A stretch of 64,000 nucleotides of DNA, taken from Cephalotus follicularis. Its lineage: Eukaryota; Streptophyta; Magnoliopsida; Oxalidales; Cephalotaceae. A program made the translations under genes and the position numbers. Below, piece after piece: positions 22,440-35,665 of the stretch. The DNA lies in NCBI GenBank assembly GCA_001972305.1, contig BDDD01000375.1, positions 414,239 through 478,238 on the forward strand. Direction: 5' to 3'. The notes under the pieces were generated by a model. The model worked only from the letters and a program-made list of their open reading frames with translations, did no database searches and was not told the origin of the DNA. The first letter of the stretch is position 1, and each line of letters starts with the position of its first letter.

Positions 22440-23310
22440 ATGGCTTTATCAAATGCAATGTCCTGTATACTTAAGACAAACAAACTTGAAGGGCCCAACT
22501 TCAACGATTGGCATCGAATCCTCAAAATCATCCTTACGGCCAATAAAATGGCCTATGTGATGACAGGGGGGCCTCCTTCACTGGGTGAAGATCATATGCC
22601 CGAAGAGAGTGAGCGACTAGCCAAGTGGCTAGAGGATGACGAGCAGGCTAGATGTCTTGCCCTCCTTGGGATGACACCTGAGCTTCAGTGTCAAAACGAG
22701 AAGATCGAGACCTTATCTGCTATACTACTCCACCTTCAGGAGATGTATGGGGCTGAGTCTAGGACTCAAAGGTTCAATCTCTCACGCAAACTTTTTAAGG
22801 CGCAGATGCAAGAGGGAGCTTCAGTCCATGAGCATGGATTGAAGATGATAGACATGATTGAGTAGCTGGCTCGATTAGGGTTTGTCATGGACCATGATAT
22901 GTATGTGGATCTTATTTTGACGTCCCTTCCTAGGTCACTCTCACAGTTCTTGGTGAATTTTCACATGAACAAGATAGAGGTAACTCTATCTGAGCTGATT
23001 GCTATGCTGAGGACGGCTGAGGATGATTTTTACTCTGGGAAGTCAAAAATCCAGTCCCTGCTTCTTCCATCTTCTTCTAGGTCTACCCAAGGAAAGGGCA
23101 GTACCTCATCTTCCTCTAAAGGGAAGGGGGCATGCTCATGCATGTCAACACAAAAGGCAAGGGTAAGAAGAAGTAGAAGAAGAAGAACAAGGGTAAGATT
23201 GGAGCTAGTGGAAATGTTGCAAAAGATAGGATGAAGAAGTTAGCTGTTGAAGGTTCTTGGTTCCAGTACTGTAAGACCGGCCACTGGAAAAAGGATTGTC
23301 GTGTTACTGT
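22440..23310 (+). pseudogene. gag: Element F gag (broken)
   Basis: Copia-type Gag, which coats the element RNA. It starts MALSNAMSCILKTNKLEGPN and contains NDWHRILKIILTANK and QMYGAESRTQ-like motifs. A TAG stop lies at about 22863. The frame continues through SLPRSLSQFLVNF and a serine/lysine-rich linker. After a frameshift near 23130-23240 the zinc knuckle is seen as YCKTGHWKKDC with the first cysteine of the motif missing (about 23259-23297). Confidence 0.85.
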
Positions 23311-23389
23311 TGTGGAGTCTCTGCTGATAACCTGCATGGTGCGAGTACATCAGTTATGTTCATGATTGAACTTAATCTAGCTTTAAATA

Positions 23390-24793
23390 GTAGTTCTTCA
23401 AGGGTATTAGATACTGGATGTAGAACTAACCATTGCAATTCATTGCAGGGACTAAGAAAGGTTAGAAAGCTTGGAGCAGGAGAACTGGACTTAAGGCTTG
23501 ACGATGGATCTAGGATCATTGCTCAAGCTGTTGGTGTTTATGATATTTGTTTGTGTAATAATTTTATTTTGACATTGGATCCTTGCTATTATGTTATGAA
23601 TATTGATTGGAATATTGTAAGTGTTTCTCACTTGTGTTTATTGGGCTTGGAGCTTAGATTCTGAGACATTGGATGTTTTATATATTCAAACAATGTTTGT
23701 GTTGGTAATGGTGTTATCGACAATGGATTATATGTCTTAAATACTTCACAATCAAATATCCCGTCAATTGAGAAAAGTAATAATAAGAAAAGACAGAGAA
23801 AAACTGAGCTAAATAAAACTTTTACTTAGCATTGTAGACTTGGTCATCTTAGTGATGCTAGACTATCACAGTTGGTTAAGGATGATCTTCTTGATATCCA
23901 GGACTTAGAGTCCTATCCAACTTGTGAATCCTGTTTATTGGGAAAGATGACCAAATCTCCCTTCTCTGGTCAAGGAGAAAGGGCAATGGACTTACTGGGC
24001 TTAGTCCATACTAACGTATGTGGTCCTATGTCAGTCAGTGCTCGAGGAGATTACATCTACTTCATAACCTTTAATGATGATTTATCTAGATACGGTATCT
24101 GTATCTGATGAAACACAAGTTAGAATCCTTTGAGAAATTTAAGGAGTTTAGATTTGAAGTAGAAAAACAGACAGGTAAATCGATTAAAACACTTCAGTCG
24201 GACCGAGGTGGTGAATACCTGTCAGCTGAATTCCTAGGTTATCTAGAGATAACAGAATTCTATCTCAGTGGACACCTCCTAGAACACCACAGCATAATGG
24301 TGTGTCTGAAAGGATGAATCGGACCTTGTTGGACATGGTTCGATCGATGATGTCTTTTACTGACCTTCCTACCTATCTCTGGGGTTATGCCCTAGATACA
24401 ACTGCATATATCTTGAATCAGATTCCTTCAAAATTTGTACCTTCTACTCCATACCAAGTATGGTCAGGGAGGAAACTCAGCCTGAACCACTTAAAGGTTT
24501 GGGGCTTTCCGGCTTATGTCAAGAGGCTTGACACAGATAAGCTGGAAGCGCGGTAGGACCGTTGCAGGTTTGTGGGGTATCCTAAACAAACTAGAGGATA
24601 CTATTTCTACCACCCTAGCGAACAAAGAATATTTGTTTCACGAAATGCTGTGTTTCTAGAGAAGGAATACCTTCTTGAAAGAAACAGTGGGAGTAAAGTG
24701 GAACTCAAGGAGTTACCACAGGTAGAAACCACACAGGAGATGGAGGAGTTGGAGGTTGGACCTTCAACAGACACAACTGAGATTGGATCTTAG
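23390..24793 (+). pseudogene. pol: Element F protease and integrase (broken)
   Basis: The protease active site is seen as VLDTGCRTNHC near 23407. The integrase begins with a zinc-binding region (HCRLGHLSDARL near 23830, CESCLLGKMTK). The core has TLQSDRGGEY (about 24190) and MSERMNRTLLDMVRSMM (about 24302). The first catalytic aspartate appears as asparagine (VHTNVCGPM, about 24006). Frame changes occur near 24100, 24250-24300 and a stop at 24554. The downstream integrase tail (VFLEKEYLLERNSG) is followed by a stop at 24791. Confidence 0.85.
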
Positions 24794-24799
24794 ACTGAG

Positions 24800-26437
24800 G
24801 ATGGTTCTCAGTTAGACAGAGCTACTTTGAGGAGATCAGGCAGGATCCCATTAGCACCTGAGAGGTATGGTTTCCTCATTGATGGTACTGATGAGATCAA
24901 CGTCATTAAAGATGACGAGCCTACCAGCTATCAGGAGGTAGTGCAAGGTATTGAATCTGAAGCATGGCTAGGAGCCATGTAATCCGAAATGGATTCCATG
25001 TACTCCAACCAAGTTTGGAATTTGGTTGAAGCACCCGAAGGCATAGTGCCTATTGGCTGCAAATGGATCTTCAAGAAGAAGATGGATGCAAATGGAAAAA
25101 TCGAGACTTATAAAGCTCGATTAGTGGCGAAAGGGTATAGGCAACGACATGGAGTCGACTATACTGAGACTTTCTCACCCGTCGCCATGCTTATATCCAT
25201 TAGGATTTTGCTTGCTATTGCCGCTCATTATGATTATGAGATATGAAAAATGGATGTCAAGACGGCATTTTTAAATGGGCTTCTTGAAGAGGACATTTAT
25301 ATGTCCGAACCTGAGGGGTTTACATCTGTTGAGCATCTACACATGGTGTACAAGCTCGAACGGTCCATCTATGGACTAAAGAAAGCATCTCGTAGCTGGA
25401 ATCTACGTTTTGATGAAGCAGTCAAAGCTTTTGACTTCATCAAAAATGTAGATGAGCCCTGTGCTTATCGAAAGCAAGAGGGACCTAGTATCACTTTCTT
25501 AGTGCTATATGTAGATGACATCCTACTCATTGGGAATGATGTATGGATGTTGCAGTCTGCAAAGATATGGCTAACTAAATTTTTTTTTCAAGAAGGATAT
25601 GGGAGAAGCCACCTATATACTGGGTATTAGGATCTTCAGGGATAGATCCAATAGGTTGCTTAGGCTTTCCCAAAGCCAGTACGTCAGTAAGGTGCTGAAA
25701 AGGTTTAGCATGGAGAATTCCAAGAGAGGCCTATTGTCAATAGGCAAAGGAATTCATCTTTCTCTAAAGATGTCTCCTCAGACATCTGAAGAGAGAGTAC
25801 GCATGAGTCGGATACCTTATGCTTCGGCAGTAGGGTCAATCATGTATGCCATGTTATGTACTAGGCTTAATGTTACACTTGCCCTGGGTATGGCAAGTCG
25901 TTTTCAGTCTGATCCAGGTGAGAAGCACTGGGAGGTGGTCAAAGGATAGTGAGCTGAAATTGGAGGGCTTCACAGACTCCAGTTTTGATAGTGATCCAGT
26001 TGATCACAAATCTGTGTCTGGGTATGTCTTTGTACTAAATGGTGGAGCTGTGAGCTGGCGCAGTTCAAAGCAAGGGACTACTGCAGATTCTACCATAGAA
26101 TTCGAGTACATAGCAGCCTCAGACTCTGCCAAGGAGGGTGTTTGGATGCGCACGTTCATTACTGAACTAGGAGTTGGTCCTTCCATTAGTAGTCCAGTTG
26201 TCTTATACTGTGACAATAATGGGGCTGTAGCACAAGCCAAGGAACCTCGGTCTCACACGCGATCCAAACACATCGAGCGGCGCTATCATTTGATCCGAGA
26301 GATTATTGGTAGGGGAGATATATAGCTTGAGAGGGTCTCCTCAGAGGAGAACACAACAGATCCACTGACCAAGGCAATGGGCACCAAGGCTTTGGAGCTT
26401 CATCGTGGGAGGATGGGTCTAGGCTATAGGAGTTCAT
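24800..26437 (+). pseudogene. pol: Element F reverse transcriptase and RNase H (broken)
   Basis: RT starts around SEAWLGAM (24957) and has GCKWIFKKKMDANG, KARLVAKGY, MDVKTAFLNGLLEEDIYM and the intact YVDDILLIGND box (about 25508). Stops at 24979 and 25244 and a frameshift at about 25590 break the RT. RNase H is seen as [20 protein letters not shown] (about 25966) and [13 protein letters not shown]. Another frameshift lies near 25945 and a stop lies at 26323. Confidence 0.88.
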
Positions 26438-26446
26438 GACTTAAGG

Positions 26447-26460
26447 GTCAAGTGGGAGAT
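26447..26460 (+). other. Element F polypurine tract
   Basis: TCAAGTGGGAGAT lies directly before the 3' LTR, as usual for Ty1/copia. Confidence 0.8.
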
Positions 26461-28663
26461 TGTTAGATGTAGTGACCCGACAAGCCATTGGATGGGCTGT
26501 CGTATTATATCGTTTCTTGTAAATAAACAATCTTATTCTCTTTATATATGACATGTGCTTAATTTGTTATGGCAATATCACTTGTGTTTTATCACTTAAT
26601 TGAAGTAGTTTATTATTTACCTGCTCACACTTGTGATGCCCTGACATAAGGTTGGATGCCTAGCATAGAGACTGTGAGATTGGTTACCTTATTCCTTATG
26701 TCGAATTTGTTCGAAGTCATAGGTTCACTTTGTGGGCATTAGTGAACTGGATAGACTTGCGCGTATGTTGCCTGCTCATGGAATTGGAGGATGGATTCTC
26801 TCACTACCATCTGTGTTAGACACTAAGGCAAATACGGGGTGCGTGCTGTACACTGAACAGGACCCGCGTAGGAGACACTATTTGGATAGTCGCTATTCTT
26901 GTGCCAGTAGTGACTCCTACTTGTTGCGGTTGTGTATAAGTGTTGATCGCTTAGAGAGTTCTCAAACTCGTCTGATCCTTAGACCTGAGTGACTACTCTA
27001 TATTGTATGAAGACGGTTATGCTTTGATCTCCACCTTACCCAGTCCTTGCGCAGGGTTGGCAATCGGGTGGTCTTTGGGTATGATCGAATCTATACAAAT
27101 ATAAGTGAGTGCACAATAAGGGATTGTTACATCTGAGCGAAGGTGATCGACCATATTATGGCCTGATTGTACTTTGGACTTATGAAATCCTTGGCCAAGG
27201 TTGAGGTATATTGGAAATTAGATTTCCGGAGAATCTACCAAAGTTCCTAGTAATAATCAGATATTTTAGATATTGAGGTTTTATCTAGGGTTGACAAGTA
27301 TCCTTACCCTAGACCTCAATCGGGGCCATGTATGACAAGGGATTATAGTACACGTGAACCGACGACTTAGAAAGTCTTGCATTATGGCGGTGCGTAATAA
27401 GCTATGGAAAAATTAATTAGATTAATTTTTCCATCTGGATAATATTAGATATTTTTTCGAGAGCATTTAGAATGGCTAAACCGAACCCTAGGGGTATTTC
27501 GGTAATTTATGAATACCTCCGATTTTAACCAAGATTTTATAGGGTCCCTACCCAATCATGATTAGTTCTTTAATATGTTGGACATATTAATTCTTGGTGT
27601 TAAATATAGATTAAGTGGATCCTACATTTTATGGAAACATATTTGTTTTATCTTATTTAATCAATATTCGAAGGGTACAGGAAATCACTAAAAGAGTTAG
27701 ACTCAATTTACTTCACCTGCCAGTCAAAGCGTCGATGCCTTATGGGAAATTGTCGACGCATTTCTTTGGACAAAGCGTCGACGCCTTCTTGGAAGCGTAG
27801 GCGTCGACGCTTAACGCATGGACACGTGTCGATGTCTTTTAGAAAGACGTCGACGTTTATAGCGCATTATTGTATAAGAGTTGACGCTTTGTGCACGACA
27901 TGCAATCTGTGCACGAACATACATCGTGGGCACGTTTTCTCTCTCATCTCCAGCCATTTTCTCTCATTTATGCACGTTATGGAAACGTGGGGATCATGGC
28001 TTCGAACTCCCTAGGAGTGAGGACCTTGATCCATGTGTATGGGAGAGTGGAAGAGTGGGAATGGGGGCTGGTGAGTGCATTTTTCTGTAGAAATTTGTTT
28101 TTGTTTATATAAGTCTTTTTGCTGGGCAATTAGATGTAAGACCTCTCTCTGCACTTGGATGTATCCCTTCATAGTTTTATACACCAAGCAAGCAACTTAT
28201 TTAGGGTGGATTGTTTTTGACAACATTTGTCAAATTCGATTCACTCTCTATAAGCTTTGAGAGGAAGAGTGAGCATTTTTTTGGTTGTTACACATATTGT
28301 TGGGCTGGTTTGTGGTTCCTTGGAGCAGCAGGACCAGTGACGATTTGGAGGATATTAAGGGCATCTTCGCAAGCTTGAACCGGCAAAGTTTGATGGAGCC
28401 ATCACTTTTTGGTATATCACTTGGTCGTTCTTTACATTGCCTTCTCTTTACCATGCCTTTGTGTCACCATTGCATGCAATGGTGACACCGATTCAACTCT
28501 TGTATGATGTGGTGATCCTTGTATGTTGAGCATTTATGTTTATGGACTATTTTGTTTATGTGTTTAGGGTGTTTTTTCCGCTGCTATGATTATGTTTTAA
28601 GTTTTGTTCTACACCTTATACACCTAAGTCCATTCTTGGCTCTGGGAACGGTTTGTCCGTTTC
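26461..28663 (+). repeat. Element F 3' LTR (last five bases at 37297-37301)
   Basis: Same ends and internal order as the 5' LTR. It is interrupted six bases before its natural end by solo LTR G; CATCA continues after G. The TATA box is at 28106-28112. Confidence 0.9.
27726..27893. repeat. TCGA-palindrome array in element F 3' LTR
   Basis: Copies of GCGTCGATGCC, GTCGACGCATTTC, AAAGCGTCGACGCC, GGCGTCGACGCTT, GTGTCGATGTCTTTT and AAAGACGTCGACG. Compared with 19785-19936, the site at about 27795 has gained GCGTAG before GCGTCGACGC, so the array differs by a small indel as well as substitutions. Confidence 0.85.
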
Positions 28664-30059
28664 TGTAACACCCCCGGATGGCGAGAGTCGTCACAGGTCA
28701 TAATACAGAAACTATCATAACATAACATAAGATATCTGAACATAAACGTAACTTATCAGCCAAAAACGTGGCGGTCATAGCATAACTGAAAACTTAAAAA
28801 CTTAAAAATTTCTGTAAACTTAAACATATTCCAGTTCAAAACTAAAACATATGTATCTTATTGTTCATGACCATTAAACAGAAAACATAATGGGATCACA
28901 CTCCTAGGGATCCAAAATATAAGGTGGTCATCTCTCGTTCACACATTCCCCCGCTGCTCCTGATAACCTGCCGCATGGAAAACAAAAACGCGGTTGAGCA
29001 AACTTCAGTACGGATAAGGAAAGAAAAAAAAACTGTAAACGATAAGTTTAAAAGCAGTAAGATTTCAATAAAATTCATAACATAAATCTTAAGCAATTAA
29101 AAACAATTAAACATTCATAAAGTCACATTTGTACTTTCATTAAATCCAATAACTTTCGAAACATTTACGAAACATTTCAAAACATCATATCACGATTCAT
29201 AAGTCATACTAAGCCATATACACATTACATAACATATATTTGGCAAGGGAGGCGCTAATTCCACATGCCCACTAGAATTGAAGTGTAGCACTACACAAGT
29301 CAATTCTCACATATCACATATCATATACTAGAATCGGTTCATATGCCTCTATCACATAGCGGATCCATAAATCCACCTCATGGGATTTATTCATAACACT
29401 CAGAGACGCCGTAGACTAATCACACCGCTACAGAAGTGTCATGTCCCCGTGCCAGGCCTACGACATGCCTATGGTACACCCCATAGGTGGGTACAATACT
29501 CAGTATTCAATCATTTAGAAAACATCAATTTATCGAAATCAATTTAAAACACATAAATATGCTTCCACAAAACATATTTGAAAGTCGTTCACAACTATTT
29601 CATAACGTATATTTCATAGTCAAAACATCAACTCATTTATTTTTCGTGATAAAGAGATGATCATATCGTAACGTATCTTAGCATAAATATAAAGTCAGGA
29701 ACATTTAAATTCATAAAATGTCAGAAACCAACTTTATTTCCGAAACATATCATAAAACATAACCAAGTTTATAAAACGAGAACAGAGAATAAAACTGATT
29801 TTAGTTCGATAATCAGATAGCCAAGGAACGATAGAAATCCGTACCTTATGCGTTCACAAAAGCACTTATGGATAGATGATTTAAATCAAACTCCCCTTGA
29901 AGCACAACAATCTAAAAGACACCCAAAACCATTCATATAAGAGTCTAAGAAACATTAAAGACATTAAACAGACTTACAATAATGTTTAGAAAAAACCCGG
30001 ATTGATTCGGAGAATAAACGAATCAAAACAGTTGAAAACATCACTTTTCTGGGCAAAAC

Positions 30060-30240
30060 AGCCAGCTGTCACAAGGCTCCAGTTGGTTGTTTAACCTTGG
30101 CAGCCGACTGTTCAACAGGGCGAGCTGACTACTCAATAGAAATAGCCGACTGCTTTCATATGGCAACCGACTGCTCATCCAAACCAGCTGACTGTTCAAA
30201 AAAAAAAAAACAGTCAGCTGTTCTGGACGACAGAACAACA
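30060..30240. repeat. CAGCCGACTG-form palindrome array in solo LTR G
   Basis: About nine copies such as CAGCCGACTG, AGCTGACTG, CAACCGACTG and CAGTCAGCTG, many followed by TTCA or CTCA. This is the third palindrome form. It ends about 70 bases before the insertion site of element E, which carries the same form in its LTRs. Confidence 0.8.
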
Positions 30241-30316
30241 GAAATTCGACATTTCTATGCAAGAACTTGTCCAAACTTGTCTAACATGACACCAGAGGCT
30301 AAAACACATATACGTA

Positions 30317-30890
30317 TGTAACGCCCGGGATTTTCTTAAAGTGTAAGGTTGTTTTTACAATGTAATTCATGTATTGAATTAATGAGAATTATGACTTTTC
30401 CCTTTTCGTAATGTTAAACATGGGCAAAAGTTGAAGTATGGAGGTGCTGAAGCAGGGCGGGCAACCGACTGCCAGGAAGAGGCAGCCGACTGGACCCTGT
30501 GGGAAGGAACCAGCTGCCTGTTGTGAGAGACAGCTGGCTGGATAGTGTCAGCAGGGACAGCCGACTGCCAGGTCTAGGCAGTCGACTGTCGACAGGTCTG
30601 GCAGCATAACGTGCGTGCCAGACTGTTGGTGGAAAAAGGGGGAGTGTTTTGTTTTAATGTGGCCAGAGAAAGGAGAAGAGAGAGACGGCTGTGTTCTCCA
30701 TAAAACGCGTTTTCTCTCCTTCAATCTTCACCGTTTTTGCAGAAAGGGGAAGAGAGTTCAAAGAGTGTGAAGGAGAAGGGAGAGGAAGTGAGTGTGTAAC
30801 CGAAGTTTTAAATTTTACCGTATTTTTTATAAGCTGAATATTTGTGTTAAATTGCCATGACTTATGTTGTTAACGAAGCGGGGTGTGACA
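30317..30890 (+). repeat. Element E 5' LTR
   Basis: 574 bases, TGTAACGCCCGG to GGGGTGTGACA. It contains CAGCCGACTG-form palindromes at about 30463-30600, including the perfect CAGTCGACTG at 30579-30588. Confidence 0.95.
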
Positions 30891-30893
30891 ACA

Positions 30894-30905
30894 TGGTATC
30901 AGAGC
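30894..30905 (+). other. Element E primer-binding site
   Basis: TGGTATCAGAGC, an exact initiator tRNA-Met PBS, three bases after the LTR end. Confidence 0.92.
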
Positions 30906-31029
30906 ATATATCCATTTATATGCTTAGCTAAGATGCTATCCTTGGCAATTAAATGAGTTGTTCCTATATGGAAAGGATTCTCGATAAATATTGTTCCTAA
31001 TGATAAATGTTATTTTTATAGGAACAAAA

Positions 31030-31860
31030 ATGGACGGTCGGAGAAGGCGCGGAAGGCGTAGAGTTGTTGATGAGGATGTCCCCGATGAGGTGAATCTTGG
31101 GGGAGATCCTGTGAATGATGTTCCGGAGGTGGCACCAGGTGTGAGAGATCCGATGGACCGCATCGCTGACTACATCCAGCAGCAGACAGCTGCTAATCAG
31201 CAACAGATGGCAGCTAATGCGGTGAATATGGAGGAGATGCGGAGATTGTATGCTCAAGATCAGCCTCAACAGATGGCTCCTGTTCAGGGCATACATGATG
31301 ATGGTAACCGGTTTGTAAGGAACCTTGAAAGGTTCATGAGACAGAATCCTCCCAGTTTCAAGGGGGAGCTTGACGCCACTATTGCTGAGAGGTGGCTACA
31401 GGATCTAGAGAAGATCTTTGAGGTTATGGAGTGCACTGGCAGACAGAAGCTGAGATTTGCTGTGTACCGATTATGGGGTGAGGCCACTCATTGGTGGGAG
31501 ATGGTCCAAGCCAAATGGGAAGCCACCAGAGTTGCTAGTACTTGGGAAGGGTTTCAGGAGGAGTTCCTGGCGACTTATGTACCCCCGATAGAGCGGGAGA
31601 GGAGGGAGATGGAGCTCTTGGAGCTGCGGCAGGGTGACGTGACTGTGGCCGAGTATCAGGCCTGATTTGTAGAGCTTGCCAGACATTCAGCTTATCTGGT
31701 GGCAGACGAGGAAAAGAAGATCCGGAGGTTTCTGAGGGGTTTACGACCGGATCTTCGATCTCGGATTAGAGCTATGGATCTTGGGACTTTTGTAGAAGTC
31801 ACCCAAAAGGCTAGATTGTTGGAAAGCATATCGAGCGAAGATCGGGCCGAGAGGGCCTGA
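31030..31860 (+). pseudogene. gag: Element E gag part of the gag-pol frame
   Basis: Starts MDGRRRRGRRRVVDEDVPDE, a very basic N-terminus. It has the gag domain (FKGELDATIAERWLQDLEKI, EATHWWEMVQAKWE, FLATYVP, RQGDVTVAEYQA). Stops are TGA at 31663-31665 and TGA at 31858-31860, both in frame, and the same frame goes on after each. The alternative upstream ATG at 30991 lies in sequence that looks like leader, so 31030 is preferred. Confidence 0.9.
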
Positions 31861-34800
31861 GCACAACAAAGTAAACAGACATCTACTCAGTCTAGGCCAG
31901 CATCATTGAAGTGGCAGGGCAGCGGTTCTCCAACAAAGTCACCAAGAAATAGATCCAACCATCCTGCCAGTCAGGGGAGTAATACGAAGCCTGGGGGTTG
32001 TTTCCATTGTGGTCGTGAGGGCCATCAGCAGAAGGATTGTTGGATGAAACACGGGTTATGCTTGAGGTGCGGGACAGCTGGCCATTTAGCAAGGGATTGT
32101 CCAAGGGGTCAAGCGGCAGTGCCTACGGGACCTGCTGGTGGTAGCAGTGCTGCAGCTGGACCATCACAGCAGAGGGATACCGGCAAGGGTATCGTGAAAG
32201 GTAGAGTTTTCATTCTCACTCAGACAGAGGTTCCAGAGTCTAATTCTGTTGTGGGAGGTACTATATATGTTTATGGCTTTTCTGCTAGAGTGTTGATGGA
32301 CTCGGGAGCATCGCATTCTTTTATTTCTTCCCGCTTTGCATCATGTTTAAATGTGTTTCCTGATTGCATGCCTTATGTTCTTGATGTGACTACACCCACT
32401 GGAGGTTCCATGTGTACAGATTTGGTGCATAGAGATTGCAAGATTTCTATGGCAGGTGTTGCGGTGTATGCGGATTTGATTGTGTTGCCCATACACGATT
32501 TTGATGTCATCTTGGGTATGGACTGGTTGTCAGCTCACCGTGCATGCATAGACTGTTATAACAAGACTGTGGATTTTTGCTTTCCAGATGGAACTACTGT
32601 ACAGTTCAAGGGAAACCAAGGGTTCTCGACACCGATCATATCTTTCATTCGGGCATCGAGGTACCTGAAGAAAGGATGTGAAGGGTTTCTGGCACACGTG
32701 GTTGACAAGAGAAGGGAAAAAGGTAAGAGCCTGGAGGAAGTTTCGGTTGCGAATGAATTTTCGGATGTGTTTCCTGCAGACTTGGTGTCCTTACCCCCGA
32801 GGAGGAGCATGGAGTTTGTGATTGACCTAATACCAGGTACAGCTCCTATATCTAAGGCGCCTTACCGGATGGCTCCTGCAGAGTTGAGAGAGTTGAAGTT
32901 GCAGCTGCAAGACCTAATTGATAAGGGTTTTGTACGGCCCAGTGTTTCTCCATGGGGCGCGCCAATGTTGTTTGTAAAAAAGAAGGATGGGTCGATGAGG
33001 CTTTGCATCGACTACAGAATGTTGAATAAGGCTACTATCAAGAATAAGTATCCTCTTCCACATATTGTAGATTTGTTTGACCAGTTACAGGGGTCAAGGG
33101 TGTTTTCTAAACTCGATCTGAAGTCGGGTTATCACCAACTGAGGGTGAAGGAAGGAGATATTGAGAAGGCTGCCTTCCGGACTAGGTATGGTCATTATGA
33201 GTTCTTGGTAATGCCGTTTGGTGTCACCAATGCACCGGCAGCATTCATGTCGCTGATGAACTATGTGTTTAGACCGTACCTGGATCAGTTTATAGTAGTG
33301 TTTATTGATGACATACTAGTGTACTCAAGGAGTGAAGAGGAGCACGCCTATCACCTGACATTGGTGCTGCAGATTCTCAGAGAGCATCGGATGTATGCCA
33401 AGTTTGGCAAGTGCGAGTTTTGGCTCGATCATGTGATTTTTCTGGGCCACATAGTATCTGGAGAGGGTTTGGCAGTGGATCCGTCGAAGACAGAAGTGGT
33501 GCGAGATTGGCCGTAACCAAGGAATGTGACTGAGGTGCGCAGTTTTCTTGGTTTGGCTGGTTATTATCGGAGGTTCATTCATAACTTCTCGAGAATAGAC
33601 ACAGCGTTGACGAATCTTACTCAAAAGAAGACTTTGTTTATCTGGGATGATGAATGTGAAGCCTGTTTTTGTGATCTGAAGGATCTGTTGGTTTCTGCTC
33701 CTGTTTTGGCGTTACCTGAAGGTAACGAGGGCTTCGCAGTTTATAGTGATGCTTCGGGTAAGGGATTGGGTTGCGTGTTGATGCAACGAGGAAGAGTGAT
33801 CGCTTATGCTTCGCGGAAGCTAAAGCCGTATGAGGAGAACTACCCGACGCATGATCTTGAATTGGCCACGATTATCTTTGCTCTTCAGAAATGGAGACAT
33901 TACTTATATGGGGCACAGTTTGAGATTTTCACTGACCACAAGAGTTTGAGGTATCTTTTCTGTCAAGATACACTAAACATGAGACAACGACGGTGGGTTG
34001 AGTTCTTTAATGATTATGACTGCAGTATCCAGTACCATCCCGGGAAAGCAAATGTGGTTGCAGATGCTTTGAGCCGTAGGGCTATGGTTGCTAACATGAT
34101 GATATCTCAGTGGAAGATGTTAGAGGACTTCCAAGAGTGGTCTCCGTTTAATCAGTCACCGGGGATCTTGGTGGCCGACATGCTAGTGCAGCCTATGTTA
34201 CTGGATCACATCAGGGATGCACAACCGCACGATGCGGAGTTGCAGCAAATTCGGGAGAACCTGGACTCAGAATCCGATTTTCGAGTGCATGCCGATGGTA
34301 TTCTGACATATCGGGGACGCGTGTGTCTTCCGAATGAACCATGGTTGGAGAGTGAGTTACTTCGCGGGGCTCATAAATCTTCGTACAGCATTCATCCTGG
34401 TAGCACTAAAATGTATCAGGATATGAAGAAGGCTTACTGGTGGCCTGGCATGAAACGAGAGATCGCCGAGTATGTGGCGAAGTGTTATACTTGTCAGACA
34501 GTTAAAGCCGAACATCAGAGGCCAGCGAGTTTGTTGCAGCCGTTACCGATTCCGGAGTGGAAGTGGGAGCATGTGACGATGGATTTTGTTTCGGGCTTTC
34601 CTTTGACTCGAAATCATCACAATGCGGTATGGGTTATTGTGGATCGGCTTACTAAATCAGCACACTTTCTGCCTACGCATGTCACAGATTCTGCGAGCAA
34701 GTTAGCTCGGTTATACATCAAGGAGATCGTGAGGTTGCACGGTGTTCCTGTGAGTATAGTTTGTGACAGGGATTCAATATTCACTTCCAACTTTTGGAAG

Positions 34801-35622
34801 TGGTTTCAGTCAGCTATTGGGACAAAGCTGAACCTTAGTACCGCTTTCCACCCACAGACAGATGGCCAGTCAGAGCGTACTATCCAGACCTTGGAAGATA
34901 TGCTCCAAGCTTGTGTTATTGACTTTGTTTGTACTTGGGAGGACCACATTCCTCTGATAGAGTTTTCTTACAATAACGGCTATCACGCTAGTATCGGTAT
35001 GGGTCCGTATGAGGCTTTGTACGGAAGGAAGTGTAGGTCACCCATCTGTTGGGATGAGGTCAGTGAGTGACCTTTTCTTGGGTCGGATCTGGTGGAGGAA
35101 ACTTCTGAGAAGATCAGGTTCATCAGGGAGAAACTGCTTGCTGCTCAAAGCAGGCAGAAGAGCTATGTGGACAGCGTCAAGAGGAGGCCTCTGACCTTCG
35201 ACATTGGTGATCATGTGTTTCTAAAGGTTTCGCTATGGAAGGGCGTACAGAGGTTTGGGAAGAAGGGCAAGTTAGCTCCACGCTACATTGGTCCTTTCGA
35301 GATCTTGGAGAGAGTTGGGGAGGTGGCTTATCAGCTTGCTTTGCCTCCCGCACTGTCAAACATGCACGATGTCTTCCATGTGTCTATGTTGAGGAGGTAT
35401 ATTCGAGACCCGTCACATGTCTTGAATTATGAATCAGTCCCTGTGCGAGATGATCTATCTTGCGAGGAGTTACCAGTGTGGATTCTGGACTGGAAGACGC
35501 AGGTATTGAGGAACCGAACCATTCCTATGGTAATGGTTCAGTGGCAGTTCCATCAACCCGATGAGGCGACTTGGGAACGCGAGGAGGACATTAGAGAGCG
35601 TTACCCTATTTTGTTTTAGCGT
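31861..35622 (+). pseudogene. pol: Element E zinc knuckles, protease, RT, RNase H, integrase, chromodomain
   Basis: Continues the gag frame. Two CCHC knuckles at 31999-32040 and 32059-32100; protease [10 protein letters not shown] at about 32299; RT with [22 protein letters not shown] and an intact FIDDILVYS at 33298; RNase [12 protein letters not shown] (about 33742) and TDHKSLRYL. Integrase has its H-H-C-C region ([23 protein letters not shown]) and D, D, E in MDFVSG (34579), CDRDSIF (34762) and GQSERT (34864). The chromodomain-like tail (about 35470-35619) has LRNRTIPMVMVQW. In-frame stops TAA 33514-33516 and TGA 35068-35070 make it non-functional as read. Confidence 0.93.
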
Positions 35623-35651
35623 TGTTTTAATTTCGGGGGATGAAATTCCTT

Positions 35652-35665
35652 GAAGGAGGGGTGAA
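35652..35665 (+). other. Element E polypurine tract
   Basis: GAAGGAGGGGTGAA directly before the 3' LTR start at 35666. Confidence 0.8.
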
